64,000 bases of DNA from Bacteroides cellulosilyticus (GCF_020091405.1 NZ_CP081903.1:3720501-3784500), one strand, 5' to 3'; shown: positions 18,323 to 26,377, numbered from the stretch's first letter. Numbers and translations: made by a program. The notes: generated by a model not told the origin, from the sequence alone.

Positions 18323-20446
18323 ATGAAACGGATTTTTATTTTCAGAAAGGCGCATGCCGCCGTTATTCTGCTGTGTTGTCTGATGGCATTCTCTTCGGCA
18401 ATGGCACAGCAAATGCCGAGACGCAATGTTTTACGCGAAACAAACAATGAATTTTTCAAGACTGAAGAAGCACGTCGCATAGGCAATCAGGTGCTGGCGT
18501 TTCAGCGTTGTACCGGTGGTTGGCCGAAGAATATCGATATGACTCAGAAGATGAGCAATGAGGAATTAGCGCAAATCTTAAAGGAGAAGTCACGCCGTGA
18601 CGATTCGACAATTGATAATAATGCGACCACTATGCAGATGATTTATCTGGCTCGTTTATACAGGCAAACAAAGGATGTGCGCTACCGTGACGCCTTCCGT
18701 CTGGCGGTGGAGTATCTTCTGAGCGGTCAGTATGAAAATGGCGGATGGTCACAATTCTGGCCGGAAATGCGCGGATACCAGGTACATATTACTTTTAATG
18801 ATGATGCGATAGTGAATACACTGGAAATACTGCATGACATTATGACTGCTGAATTTCCTTATGATGGTGACCTCACCGACAAGGCAATGCGTCAACGGCT
18901 GTCGAAAGCTTTTGATAAGGGAATTGAATGTATTCTGGCAACACAGATCGTAACTGATGGACAGCTTACGGTATGGTGTCAGCAGCACGACCGGGAAACC
19001 TTGAAACCGGCATCGGCACGTGCCTACGAGTTGCCCTCGTATTGCTCGTCAGAGAGTGCTGCCATCGTGCGCTTGCTTATGACGTTGCCTAAACCCGATG
19101 CACGTGTTAAGCGGGCTGTCCACGGAGCTATGAAATGGTTTGATACGTATAAACTCACCGGTTTGCGATGTGAACGGTCGGCAGGAGAGCATGGTGTACG
19201 GGATACCCGTCTTGTGGAAGATTCGCAAGCCGGACCGATATGGGCACGTTATTATGATTTGAAGTATTGCGAACCTTATGTTTGCGACCGTGATGGTTTG
19301 CCACGACGTCGATTGGAGGAAATCGGAGTGGAACGCCGCAATGGTTACAGCTGGTATAACAGTCGTCCGGCCGAGCTTTTCAATCTGTATGATACCTGGG
19401 CTGCCAAATATGATCCGAAGCACAAAGTAAATGTTAGTCTGAATTCCAAAGGAGCTAATGAAAAGGGAATTATCGAAATGTATCGTCGTCCGGTGATGGA
19501 TCGTACAGCTTTCGATGTGGTGGTGAATCCGGGACAAAGTATTCAGGATGCCATTGAGAAAGCACCTGAGACACCGGTAAGTCCTTTCAAGATTCTTATA
19601 TTAAAAGGTAACTATAATCAAAAGGTCATCATAGACCGTCCGAACATTGTATTGGTAGGTGAGAACCGTGACAGTACAGTGATTGTTTTAGCCGAGACAG
19701 CTAAGACAAGGACCATCACTCAATATCATGGAAAACCTGTAGGCAATGGTGTGATTGTGCTGCAAGAGGGGGCCGATGACTGTGTAATTAGCGGTCTGAC
19801 GGTATATAACAATTATGGAACTACTGTTGAGAACACTACCACCCACCAGATGTCTATCTTTGGACGTGCTACACGTACCATTGTTATTAATTGCAATGTA
19901 TGGGCTGATGGTAATGATGCACTTTCACTTTGGGCGCCGAAAGGCAATGGAATGTATTATCATGCCGATCTTTATCTGCGTTGTCCCGGAGTGGATTTTC
20001 TTTGTCCGCGCGGATGGTGTTATGCCACTCGCTGCCGGTTTTACGGCGATGGCCGTGCACTGATCTGGCATGACGGTCGGGGTGATAAGAGTAAGAAACT
20101 GGTAATCACTAATTCGTCCTTTGATGCTGAATCGCCCACTATTCTCGGACGTTGGCATCATGATTCGCAGTTCTTTATTATCAATTGTCAGATGTCGGAA
20201 CAGATTCTGGACTGCAATATTGGTTATGCTTATTCGGACAAAGTGCTCGATCCTTGTCCGTGGGGACAGCGTGTTTATTACTATGGTTGTCATCGTCAGG
20301 GAGGTCATAGCGGTTGGTTGGACAATAATCTGCAACAGGCGGAGAGTGCACCGGCATTTTACGGCATCACTGCCCGATGGACGTTCGACGGTAAGTGGGA
20401 TCCCGAGCAGCGAATACGCGATTTGTGGTCTGTGCTGGCCTATTGA
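18323..20446 (+). CDS. PL10 pectate lyase fused to CE8 pectin methylesterase
   Basis: A Sec signal ending near SSAMAQQ precedes a PL10 pectate lyase module (about residues 35-360; CTGGWPKNIDM, STIDNNATTMQMIYLARLY, YENGGWSQFWP are family hallmarks) and then a CE8 beta-helix (about 395-700; VVVNPGQSIQDAIEKAPE and GVDFLCPRGWCYATRCRFYG, with the catalytic Asp in VDF). One polypeptide could thus demethylate homogalacturonan and cut it by beta-elimination. The gene diverges from the hybrid regulator across a 208-bp gap (18115-18322) in which only a weak -7-like CTTTTG stretch precedes it. It ends at a REP-rich region where the IS110 element has landed. Confidence 0.88.
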   Translation: MKRIFIFRKAHAAVILLCCLMAFSSAMAQQMPRRNVLRETNNEFFKTEEARRIGNQVLAFQRCTGGWPKNIDMTQKMSNEELAQILKEKSRRDDSTIDNNATTMQMIYLARLYRQTKDVRYRDAFRLAVEYLLSGQYENGGWSQFWPEMRGYQVHITFNDDAIVNTLEILHDIMTAEFPYDGDLTDKAMRQRLSKAFDKGIECILATQIVTDGQLTVWCQQHDRETLKPASARAYELPSYCSSESAAIVRLLMTLPKPDARVKRAVHGAMKWFDTYKLTGLRCERSAGEHGVRDTRLVEDSQAGPIWARYYDLKYCEPYVCDRDGLPRRRLEEIGVERRNGYSWYNSRPAELFNLYDTWAAKYDPKHKVNVSLNSKGANEKGIIEMYRRPVMDRTAFDVVVNPGQSIQDAIEKAPETPVSPFKILILKGNYNQKVIIDRPNIVLVGENRDSTVIVLAETAKTRTITQYHGKPVGNGVIVLQEGADDCVISGLTVYNNYGTTVENTTTHQMSIFGRATRTIVINCNVWADGNDALSLWAPKGNGMYYHADLYLRCPGVDFLCPRGWCYATRCRFYGDGRALIWHDGRGDKSKKLVITNSSFDAESPTILGRWHHDSQFFIINCQMSEQILDCNIGYAYSDKVLDPCPWGQRVYYYGCHRQGGHSGWLDNNLQQAESAPAFYGITARWTFDGKWDPEQRIRDLWSVLAY

Positions 20447-20533
20447 CAAATAGAATAAACCTCTTGGCAAGAGAAAAGGGAGATACTGATGCTTTGTCGT
20501 GCCTCTGTTAGTTTCATTTAGTTTCTTCATTTT

Positions 20534-20665
20534 GAAACAAAAGTGCCTTGCCTGTGGAACAGAGGTTTCTCAAGCAAGAAATAAAAGTGTCTTACCTAAG
20601 AAACAAATGTCTCACAATAAGGAAACAAATGTTCCTATGAAGTGGAACGAAAGCTTTCTCGTAAC
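20534..20665. repeat. Array of six 22-bp repeats (array B)
   Basis: Units start at 20534, 20556, 20578, 20600, 20622 and 20644. The left half is conserved (GAAACAAAWGT or GGAAC variants) and the right half varies. It lies in the non-coding stretch between the PL10-CE8 gene and the IS110 element. Confidence 0.8.
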
Positions 20666-20681
20666 TGTGCAGAAATGAGTT

Positions 20682-20756
20682 TTCACCACAGAGTAACACA
20701 GAGTCTCACGGAGTTCTATTTTTTTGATTTCAAATTGATTAAACTCTGTGAGACTC
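20682..20756. repeat. REP-like hairpin, left part, interrupted by the IS
   Basis: The left arm (20682-20715, starting TTCACCACAGAG) is complementary to a right arm that is cut in two: 20741-20756 (AAACTCTGTGAGACTC) before the IS and 22079-22099 (TCTGTGTTACTC...) after it. Joining them restores a stem of about 34 bp with a few mismatches. Confidence 0.8.
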
Positions 20757-20794
20757 CTTTAGATTTGCATTACTAAAACTTAGGGTTGAAATAT

Positions 20795-20802
20795 TACCTT
20801 TG
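20795..20802 (+). promoter_or_regulatory. -7 element for the IS110 non-coding RNA
   Basis: TAccTTTG in the left end of the IS is placed to start transcription near 20809, directly before the structured region. Confidence 0.55.
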
Positions 20803-20808
20803 TAGTTA

Positions 20809-20970
20809 ATAAGAGTTAACCAAGGGAAGCGGGTGACCTATTGTGAGATCTAGGCAGAAGCCCTATACACAGAACTAGTCCTGCCTCCCTTTTCAGTTGA
20901 ATCGTCCCAATTAGAATTTTAGGTCGTTGGCCTATTAAAGGATTTAGTGAGTTCAACCTATGGTTAACTT
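20809..20970 (+). ncRNA. Predicted IS110 bridge RNA
   Basis: Two imperfect hairpins with large internal loops lie between promoter and recombinase gene. The first is closed by 20822-20833 with 20880-20891, the second by GTTGAA 20896-20901 with TTCAAC 20952-20957; GTTAACCA 20815-20822 could alternatively pair with 20961-20968. Loop 1 holds TGTGAGA (20842-20848), identical to the target left of the insertion (20747-20753), and ACACAGA (20867-20873), complementary to core plus right target (22079-22085). Loop 2 holds TTAGAATT (20911-20918), identical to the right end of the IS (22072-22079), and TAAAGGA (20936-20942), complementary to core plus left end (20755-20761). Order and strands agree with target and donor guides described for the IS621 bridge RNA. 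The RNA ends are estimates. Confidence 0.82.
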
Positions 20971-20990
20971 CAAATAAGTAATGCGAAGTT

Positions 20991-21992
20991 ATGAAAAAGA
21001 AATGGTTTATTGGCATTGACATCAGTAAAAAAACACTTGATGTTGTTATTTACGATCCCGCAAAGAAACATGCGGATGAGACAAACTACAAGCAAGTCTC
21101 GAATAATAAAACGGGTTATCAAGCATTGTTTGCCTGGATGAAGCAGAAGCGTATTTCTCCTAAACAGACTGTCATCTGCTTGGAGAATACAGGCATTTAC
21201 AGCTATGATTTATGTCTGTTTTTAGAGTCATGTAAACAAGATTACAGTTCTTTCACTCCTCTGGATTTAAAGCGTTCTCTGGGGCTTGTCCGTGGAAAGA
21301 ATGACCGTGTGGATGCCGAGCGGATAGCTTACTACGGTTACTTGCATCGGGATGAATTGACCTATTCCAAACTTTCCGGCAGTGCTGTCCTTATCTTGCG
21401 TGACTTGTCGTCCGAAAGGAAACGCCTGGTTAAGCATCTGACTGAAAACAAGGGATTTATCACGGACAGAAAAGACCGGGAGTCCACCTCTACGAGCAGG
21501 CGGGCAGAAGAAATGGTTAAGATTCTGGAAAAACAAATTCAAAGCGTAGAAGATGAGATGCACGGGATTGTCAGCTCTGATCCGACTATGAACTTAAACT
21601 ATCAGCTTCTTAACAGCATTAAAGGGATTGGTAGTGTTAATGCCATCAATACAATCATACATACTAATAATTTCAAGGCATTTGAAACCGCACGGCAATA
21701 TGCCTGTTATCTGGGTATTGCCCCTTTTGAACATTCTTCAGGAACCAGTGTGAAAGGGAAAACAAGGGTATGTGCTACGGGAGCCAGACTATTGAAAGCG
21801 GATCTATCGCAGGCTGCAAGATCGGCCGTTGTATGGGATAAGGAACTCAAAGAGTATTATGAAAGGAAAAGAAAAGAGGGAAAAGAACATGGAGTAGTGC
21901 TGAATGCGGTAAAGTTTAAACTTGTGTGCAGAATGTTTGCAGTAGTCAGAAGAGGGACACCCTTTGTTGATTTAATCACGTATAAAGAATAA
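20991..21992 (+). CDS. IS110-family recombinase (transposase)
   Basis: This 333-residue protein has the N-terminal RuvC-like DEDD domain (FIGIDISKKTLDVVI with first Asp; CLENTGIYS with Glu; KNDRVDAERIAYYGY with the last acidic pair) and the C-terminal Transposase_20 domain (LNSIKGIGSVNAINTIIHT; CYLGIAPFEHSSGTSVKGK, with the conserved catalytic Ser region). All key residues are present and the frame is intact, so the element may be active. The bridge RNA is encoded just upstream, as in the IS110 group proper. Confidence 0.92.
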   Translation: MKKKWFIGIDISKKTLDVVIYDPAKKHADETNYKQVSNNKTGYQALFAWMKQKRISPKQTVICLENTGIYSYDLCLFLESCKQDYSSFTPLDLKRSLGLVRGKNDRVDAERIAYYGYLHRDELTYSKLSGSAVLILRDLSSERKRLVKHLTENKGFITDRKDRESTSTSRRAEEMVKILEKQIQSVEDEMHGIVSSDPTMNLNYQLLNSIKGIGSVNAINTIIHTNNFKAFETARQYACYLGIAPFEHSSGTSVKGKTRVCATGARLLKADLSQAARSAVVWDKELKEYYERKRKEGKEHGVVLNAVKFKLVCRMFAVVRRGTPFVDLITYKE

Positions 21993-22031
21993 ACGAGCAG
22001 GGAAGCATTACGCTCCACTACTCGTTTGGTT
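21990..22031 (+). terminator. Terminator of the IS110 recombinase gene
   Basis: A 7-bp outer stem AAACGAG/CTCGTTT (21991-21997 with 22021-22027), a bulged inner stem and a following GGTTTT tail begin inside the stop codon. Confidence 0.6.
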
Positions 22032-22187
22032 TTATTAACAGTGTTTTTAGACCGAATTATTTGCTCAGGTCTTAGAATTCTGTGTTACTCTGTGGTGAAT
22101 TAATTCATTCATAACCTTACAGAAAGGAATTATGCCTATATGTTTTGCTACAGGACAATCAATAGAATTGAAACTTTGTAATCTCTG

Positions 22188-22207
22188 TTTACGTAAAGGT
22201 TTACGTG
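22188..22207 (+). promoter_or_regulatory. Candidate operator: direct repeat of TTTACGT
   Basis: TTTACGT at 22188-22194 and 22200-22206 are spaced 12 bp apart, about 55-75 bp upstream of the predicted transcription start of the propeller glycosidase gene. A further inverted match (CACGTAAA) lies at about 22260. Confidence 0.35.
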
Positions 22208-22249
22208 CCTTTTTACTTTCTTTCCTTTTCCTTTTACATGCAATTCTCC

Positions 22250-22257
22250 TACTTTTG
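22250..22257 (+). promoter_or_regulatory. -7 element of the propeller glycosidase gene
   Basis: TActTTTG lies 41 bp before the ATG at 22299. Confidence 0.55.
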
Positions 22258-22298
22258 ACCACGTAAATCTGTTTAAAACCAATTCTAATATTATATTT

Positions 22299-23960
22299 AT
22301 GGAAAGAAGCCTCTTTAAATTTGCTCTACTGGGAGTCATGCTCTTGATCAGTCATTCCTCTTTTTCACAAATAACGGAACGGGAACGTCCTGCGGAATGG
22401 AAACAATTAGTGAAAGGCGCCCGCTTTATGGATCGCTTCCTGCCGATGAAGGGAAATGTACTTTCATCCGATACATGGGGTGCTGACTGTGTGCTTCCAC
22501 GTTATGTAGATAATGGCATTGAAGACGGTATCTGGTCCTATTGGGGTGGAAATATTCGAAAAGGCGAAGACGGTAAATATCATCTATTTGCCTGCGGCTG
22601 GCTGGAATGTTCACCTAAAGGACACATGGAATGGCCTAACTCATACGTATTTCATACCGTAAGCGATAATCTGACAGGGCCTTTCAAGCCTGTTCGTATC
22701 ATAGGTAAAGGGCATAATCCTGAAATATTCCGTGCTAAAGATGGCCGGTATGTTGTCTATGTAATTGATGGACGTTATGTATCCGATGATCTGAATGGAA
22801 AATGGGAATATGGAAAGTTTGATTTCAATGCACGCGACCGCCGTATTATCGAAGGCCTGTCTAATCTTTCATTTGCCCAGCGTGAAGACAGCTCTTATGT
22901 GATGGTTTGTCGTGGTGGTGGTATCTGGGTCAGCAGAGATGGACTATCGGAATACAATCAACTGACCGACAAACGGGTTTATCCGGATGTAGACGGTCGG
23001 TTTGAAGATCCCGTAATCTGGCGCGATCATATTCAGTATCACCTGATTGTTAATGATTGGCTGGGACGTATTGCTTTCTATCTTCGTTCGAAGAATGGAG
23101 TGAACTGGGTGGTCGATCCGGGTGAAGCTTATATGCCGGGAATTGCTGTACATGCAGACGGACAGGTGGAAGACTGGTTCAAATATGAACGCCTTAAAGT
23201 GTATCAGGATAAATACGGACGTGCTGTTCAGGCTAATTTCGCGGTAATCGATACGCTTAAAAACGAAGATAAACCTTTTGATCACCATAGTTCAAAGAAT
23301 ATCAGTATTCCCTTGAATCCTGGACTGTTGCTTACCATACTGGACGAGAAACCTATCACCTCGGGTACAAAAACAATTCGTGTGAAGGTACAGGCGGAAG
23401 AAGGCTTCAATCCCCAGACGGATATAGATGTGAATTCCTTGCGTTTCGGTGCTTCTGAAGAAGTGAATTATGGCAGAGGCTGTCAAGTATTGACCACAGA
23501 AAGTGCGGGCAAGGATTTGATTGTAACTTTCAATGGCAAAGGAAATGGCATCACTAAAGATGAGTTTGCCCCGAAATTAATTGGAAAATACAAAGATGGA
23601 AGAATGCTTTATGGGTATGCGCGTTTGCCATACATTGATTATATAGAACCGATCCTTTCAGCTCGTGCCCCAGTCTTTACCAAATCCGGGAAGGGACTGG
23701 AATGTACAGTGGAAGTACAGAATTTCGGTCAGGTCGGCTCGAAGAAAGCGATGGTGGAAGTAGGGTATAAAAGGGAAGGAAAAACAATAAAAGTAGCTTC
23801 CGGTATGGTTTCGGCATTGAAGCCTTATGAAAAAACAGACATATTGCTTTCTGCTAAAGATAGGTTTGAGGAGGGAAAGGAATATGATTTGATAGTGACA
23901 CTCTATTCCGGCAAAAAAGTATTGTCAACATTTAATCTGAAAAAGAAAGTGTTGGAGTAA
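22299..23960 (+). CDS. Secreted five-bladed propeller glycosidase-like protein
   Basis: This 553-residue protein has a Sec signal (MERSLFKFALLGVMLLIS...SFSQ). The next ~300 residues have blade motifs of the GH43/GH32/GH117 type: DGKYHLFACGW, VFHTVSDNLTGPFKPV, GHNPEIFRAKDGRYVVYV, DVDGRFEDPVIWRDHIQYHL. Acidic residues in NPEIF and FEDPVIW sit where clan GH-F-like enzymes place catalytic or modulating carboxylates. The last ~200 residues form beta-rich Ig-like domains. Placement next to the hybrid regulator and pectin enzymes suggests a role on pectin side chains, for example arabinan or galactan. I do not recognise the exact family. Confidence 0.6.
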   Translation: MERSLFKFALLGVMLLISHSSFSQITERERPAEWKQLVKGARFMDRFLPMKGNVLSSDTWGADCVLPRYVDNGIEDGIWSYWGGNIRKGEDGKYHLFACGWLECSPKGHMEWPNSYVFHTVSDNLTGPFKPVRIIGKGHNPEIFRAKDGRYVVYVIDGRYVSDDLNGKWEYGKFDFNARDRRIIEGLSNLSFAQREDSSYVMVCRGGGIWVSRDGLSEYNQLTDKRVYPDVDGRFEDPVIWRDHIQYHLIVNDWLGRIAFYLRSKNGVNWVVDPGEAYMPGIAVHADGQVEDWFKYERLKVYQDKYGRAVQANFAVIDTLKNEDKPFDHHSSKNISIPLNPGLLLTILDEKPITSGTKTIRVKVQAEEGFNPQTDIDVNSLRFGASEEVNYGRGCQVLTTESAGKDLIVTFNGKGNGITKDEFAPKLIGKYKDGRMLYGYARLPYIDYIEPILSARAPVFTKSGKGLECTVEVQNFGQVGSKKAMVEVGYKREGKTIKVASGMVSALKPYEKTDILLSAKDRFEEGKEYDLIVTLYSGKKVLSTFNLKKKVLE

Positions 23961-23999
23961 TCTGAGAAAGCTATCGGTCCCGATGATTTGATAAGGGGA

Positions 24000-24109
24000 T
24001 AAATATTCCGCTTACAAGGTATTAACTTCCTGTCGACAAGGTCTCAACTTCTTGTCAACAGGAAGTTAACTTTTTGTATGCAAGGAGTTGAGACCTTGTA
24101 ATGTATTGA
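24000..24109. repeat. Array of 22-bp repeats forming interleaved inverted repeats (array C)
   Basis: Units start at 24000 (weak), 24022, 24044, 24066 and 24088, most reading TTAACTTNNTGT at the left. Two inverted repeats interlock: 24022-24033 with 24058-24069 (12 bp, perfect) and 24036-24054 with 24081-24099 (19 bp, one mismatch). They lie in the 3' flank of the propeller glycosidase gene. Confidence 0.8.
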
Positions 24110-24111
24110 TA

Positions 24112-24158
24112 AATAAAGCCTTTCTTAACATAGGTCTCTTAGTAAAGAAGGCTTTATT
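24112..24158 (+). terminator. Stem-loop after array C
   Basis: AATAAAGCCTTTCTT pairs with AAGAAGGCTTTATT (24145-24158) with one bulge. There is no long T run after it, so its role as a terminator is uncertain. Confidence 0.45.
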
Positions 24159-24217
24159 CATAAGTGAAGAATCAAAATTATATCGTCAATATCTTTCGGA
24201 AACTTTCATTAAATTCC

Positions 24218-24225
24218 TATCTTTG
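24218..24225 (+). promoter_or_regulatory. -7 element of the serine hydrolase gene
   Basis: TAtcTTTG lies 26 bp before the ATG at 24251 and shows that the longer frame from 24164 is not the real start. Confidence 0.65.
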
Positions 24226-24250
24226 CAGAAATCCGTATTACCTAAATAAG

Positions 24251-25288
24251 ATGAAACGATACCTGCTGTTACTTTTCTTTAGTCTGGCTTTGGTTTACCT
24301 GAAAGCCCAATCAAATATAGATACTCTGCGGCTGTCCGATTATCTTTCTAAAATAGAGCAGAATGGGCAATGTATAGGTTCCCTTGCTATAATGAAAGAT
24401 GGAAAAAATATTTATACCCGTAGGCTGGGGAAAGATCTTCTCCGGAATAAACAGGAGATCGAATATCCGCTTTACCGGGTGGGATCGATCACCAAGATGT
24501 TTACGGCAGTTCTTATCTATCAGGAGATTGAAAAGGGACGATTGAAACTGGAAGATAAATTATCTGATTATTTTCCGGAAATACCACGTGCCGGGGATAT
24601 TACGATTTACCAGTTGCTGGAACATACGGCTGGACTGGGAAACTATGTTATGAGGAACGGTACATATAGCTGGATGCTTTCATATATTCCGAACTCTGAC
24701 ATTATGGAAGAGATTATCCGTCAAGGTATCTTGTATGAACCGGGAACGGATTTCAAATATTCCAATAGCGGTTACTATCTGTTGGCTAACATTCTCAGAA
24801 AGATTCATAAAAAGGCTTATTGTAAAATTCTGGATGAGGAAATTATCCGTCCTTTAGGATTGCTTGTTTCTGCTTCCGGAATAATCAGTGATAGCGATGA
24901 AGCCCTTCCTTATGAGAAGAATGCTGCCGAAGAATGGGTGGAAGTACCGGACTTTTATTTTCTGAATGTCATGGGAGTAGGGGATATTCTTTCGCCACTG
25001 GAAAATATCAATCTTTTCTTGCATGCATTATTTACCGGAAAACTGATTTCAAAAGAACACCTGCAAATCATGAAACCTTATGGAGATGACCGACATGGAA
25101 GGGGAATGATGTATATGCCTTATCATGATCATAAATACTATGGACATACCGGGGACACTTTTGGAGTTCATTCCATTGGCGTATATAATGAACAGGAAGA
25201 TATATCGATAGCTGTGAGTGTCAATGGAAGTACTATTCCTTTCAGTGAATTCTTATTGGGGATATTTGATTCTATTTATGGAAAGTAG
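24251..25288 (+). CDS. Beta-lactamase-family serine hydrolase
   Basis: This 345-residue exported protein (signal MKRYLLLLFFSLALVYLKAQ) has the three motifs of class C beta-lactamase-like enzymes: SxxK in VGSITKMFTAV (about residue 79), YxN in FKYSNSGYYLL (about 170) and HTG in YYGHTGDTFGVH (about 298). Members act as D,D-peptidases, esterases or beta-lactamases in the periplasm; nothing marks it as a true beta-lactamase. Two L,D-transpeptidase genes follow on the same strand, which suggests a cell-wall role. Confidence 0.82.
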   Translation: MKRYLLLLFFSLALVYLKAQSNIDTLRLSDYLSKIEQNGQCIGSLAIMKDGKNIYTRRLGKDLLRNKQEIEYPLYRVGSITKMFTAVLIYQEIEKGRLKLEDKLSDYFPEIPRAGDITIYQLLEHTAGLGNYVMRNGTYSWMLSYIPNSDIMEEIIRQGILYEPGTDFKYSNSGYYLLANILRKIHKKAYCKILDEEIIRPLGLLVSASGIISDSDEALPYEKNAAEEWVEVPDFYFLNVMGVGDILSPLENINLFLHALFTGKLISKEHLQIMKPYGDDRHGRGMMYMPYHDHKYYGHTGDTFGVHSIGVYNEQEDISIAVSVNGSTIPFSEFLLGIFDSIYGK

Positions 25289-25348
25289 ATAAAGAGTCAA
25301 CAATAACAGGGAGGTAGTCGTTATTAGGTTATAGTTAAATTTCATTTT

Positions 25349-26377
25349 ATGAAACATTCCGTTCTTTTTGTCTGCGTGGCTGTTGGTTTGATTTTTGCCG
25401 GATGTCGTAACCGGCAGGAACCACCTGTGCCGGTAGTTGTGCAGGAGGCTGAACCTAAAGATACGGCTGTGCTGGAATTTCCTCATCCTAAAGAGAAACA
25501 GTTGACCGCTGCTGATATTTCTCTTACCAAAGAATTGCTCTATGACCAGCATACCCTCGAAGATACCTATCCATATAAGGATACGGTACGCTCTTTCAAA
25601 TGGGATGTCATCCGGAACTGTCTGGCTTATATCGAGAATATGCAGCGCGATACTACTGCAAGGTGGGTGGTGTTGCAGAATTATAAGAATCTGAATAAAG
25701 AAGCTCCCCTGGTACGTAAGTTCGTGCGGAATGTGTATCGCCGTGTATCTGATACATTGGGCGTGGAGCGCTATCAATCGGTGCCGCTGTATCTGCCCGC
25801 TGATACTTTGGTGCCCGAACGTTATGGTAGAGACGGTACTATCGCTTATCTGAAAGGCGAGGAGGGAAGTTTTTACCGGATATTACCCGCCACTTTTGAA
25901 GAAGAATGGCTGGCACCACGCAGTTATCTGAAACAATTGCCGGATAGCACCGTCTTTAATCATGTGATTTTTGTCGACCGCCTGGATCAGAATATTACTA
26001 CTTTGGAACATGTCTCGGAAGGTGAGTGGAAGATACGTAGCATGAATCCCGCCACTACCGGAATGCATGCTCCACCCTATGCTCAGGAAACCCCATTGGG
26101 AATGTATCTGCTTCAACAGAAGAAAACGCGTATGGTGTTCCTGAAAGATGGTTCGGCGGAGACAGGAGGCTATGCCCCCTATGCCAGTCGTTTTACGAAC
26201 GGAGCTTATATTCACGGAGTGCCGGTGAATGCGCCGCGTACAAGTATGATTGAGTATAGCTGGTCGTTGGGAACCACTCCACGTTCGCATATGTGTGTGC
26301 GCAATGCTACTTCACATTCCAAGTTCGTTTTCGATTGGGCGCCTACCGAACGATCTTTGGTTGTGGTGATTGAATAG
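25349..26377 (+). CDS. L,D-transpeptidase (YkuD) lipoprotein
   Basis: The 342-residue protein has a lipobox (LIFAGC) and a C-terminal YkuD domain: YIHGVP (His) followed by PRSHMCVRN with the catalytic Cys at about residue 315. The usual SxGC(I/V)R appears here as SHMCVR, with Met in place of Gly. It should form 3-3 crosslinks or anchor proteins to peptidoglycan. It begins 60 bp after the serine hydrolase gene. Confidence 0.82.
   Translation: MKHSVLFVCVAVGLIFAGCRNRQEPPVPVVVQEAEPKDTAVLEFPHPKEKQLTAADISLTKELLYDQHTLEDTYPYKDTVRSFKWDVIRNCLAYIENMQRDTTARWVVLQNYKNLNKEAPLVRKFVRNVYRRVSDTLGVERYQSVPLYLPADTLVPERYGRDGTIAYLKGEEGSFYRILPATFEEEWLAPRSYLKQLPDSTVFNHVIFVDRLDQNITTLEHVSEGEWKIRSMNPATTGMHAPPYAQETPLGMYLLQQKKTRMVFLKDGSAETGGYAPYASRFTNGAYIHGVPVNAPRTSMIEYSWSLGTTPRSHMCVRNATSHSKFVFDWAPTERSLVVVIE

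Larger units (their letters stand above)
20755..22080 (+). mobile_element. IS110-family insertion sequence with bridge RNA
   Basis: The element carries one DEDD-type recombinase gene (20991-21992), a 234-bp structured 5' non-coding end and an ~86-bp 3' end. Its edges are set by comparison with the broken REP-like hairpin: target sequence resumes at 22081, and a TC dinucleotide is present at both junctions (20755-20756 and 22079-22080), as expected for the short core of IS110 recombination. The body is therefore 20757-22078. No terminal inverted repeats are seen, which is normal for the family. It probably transposes through a circular intermediate. Confidence 0.88.
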
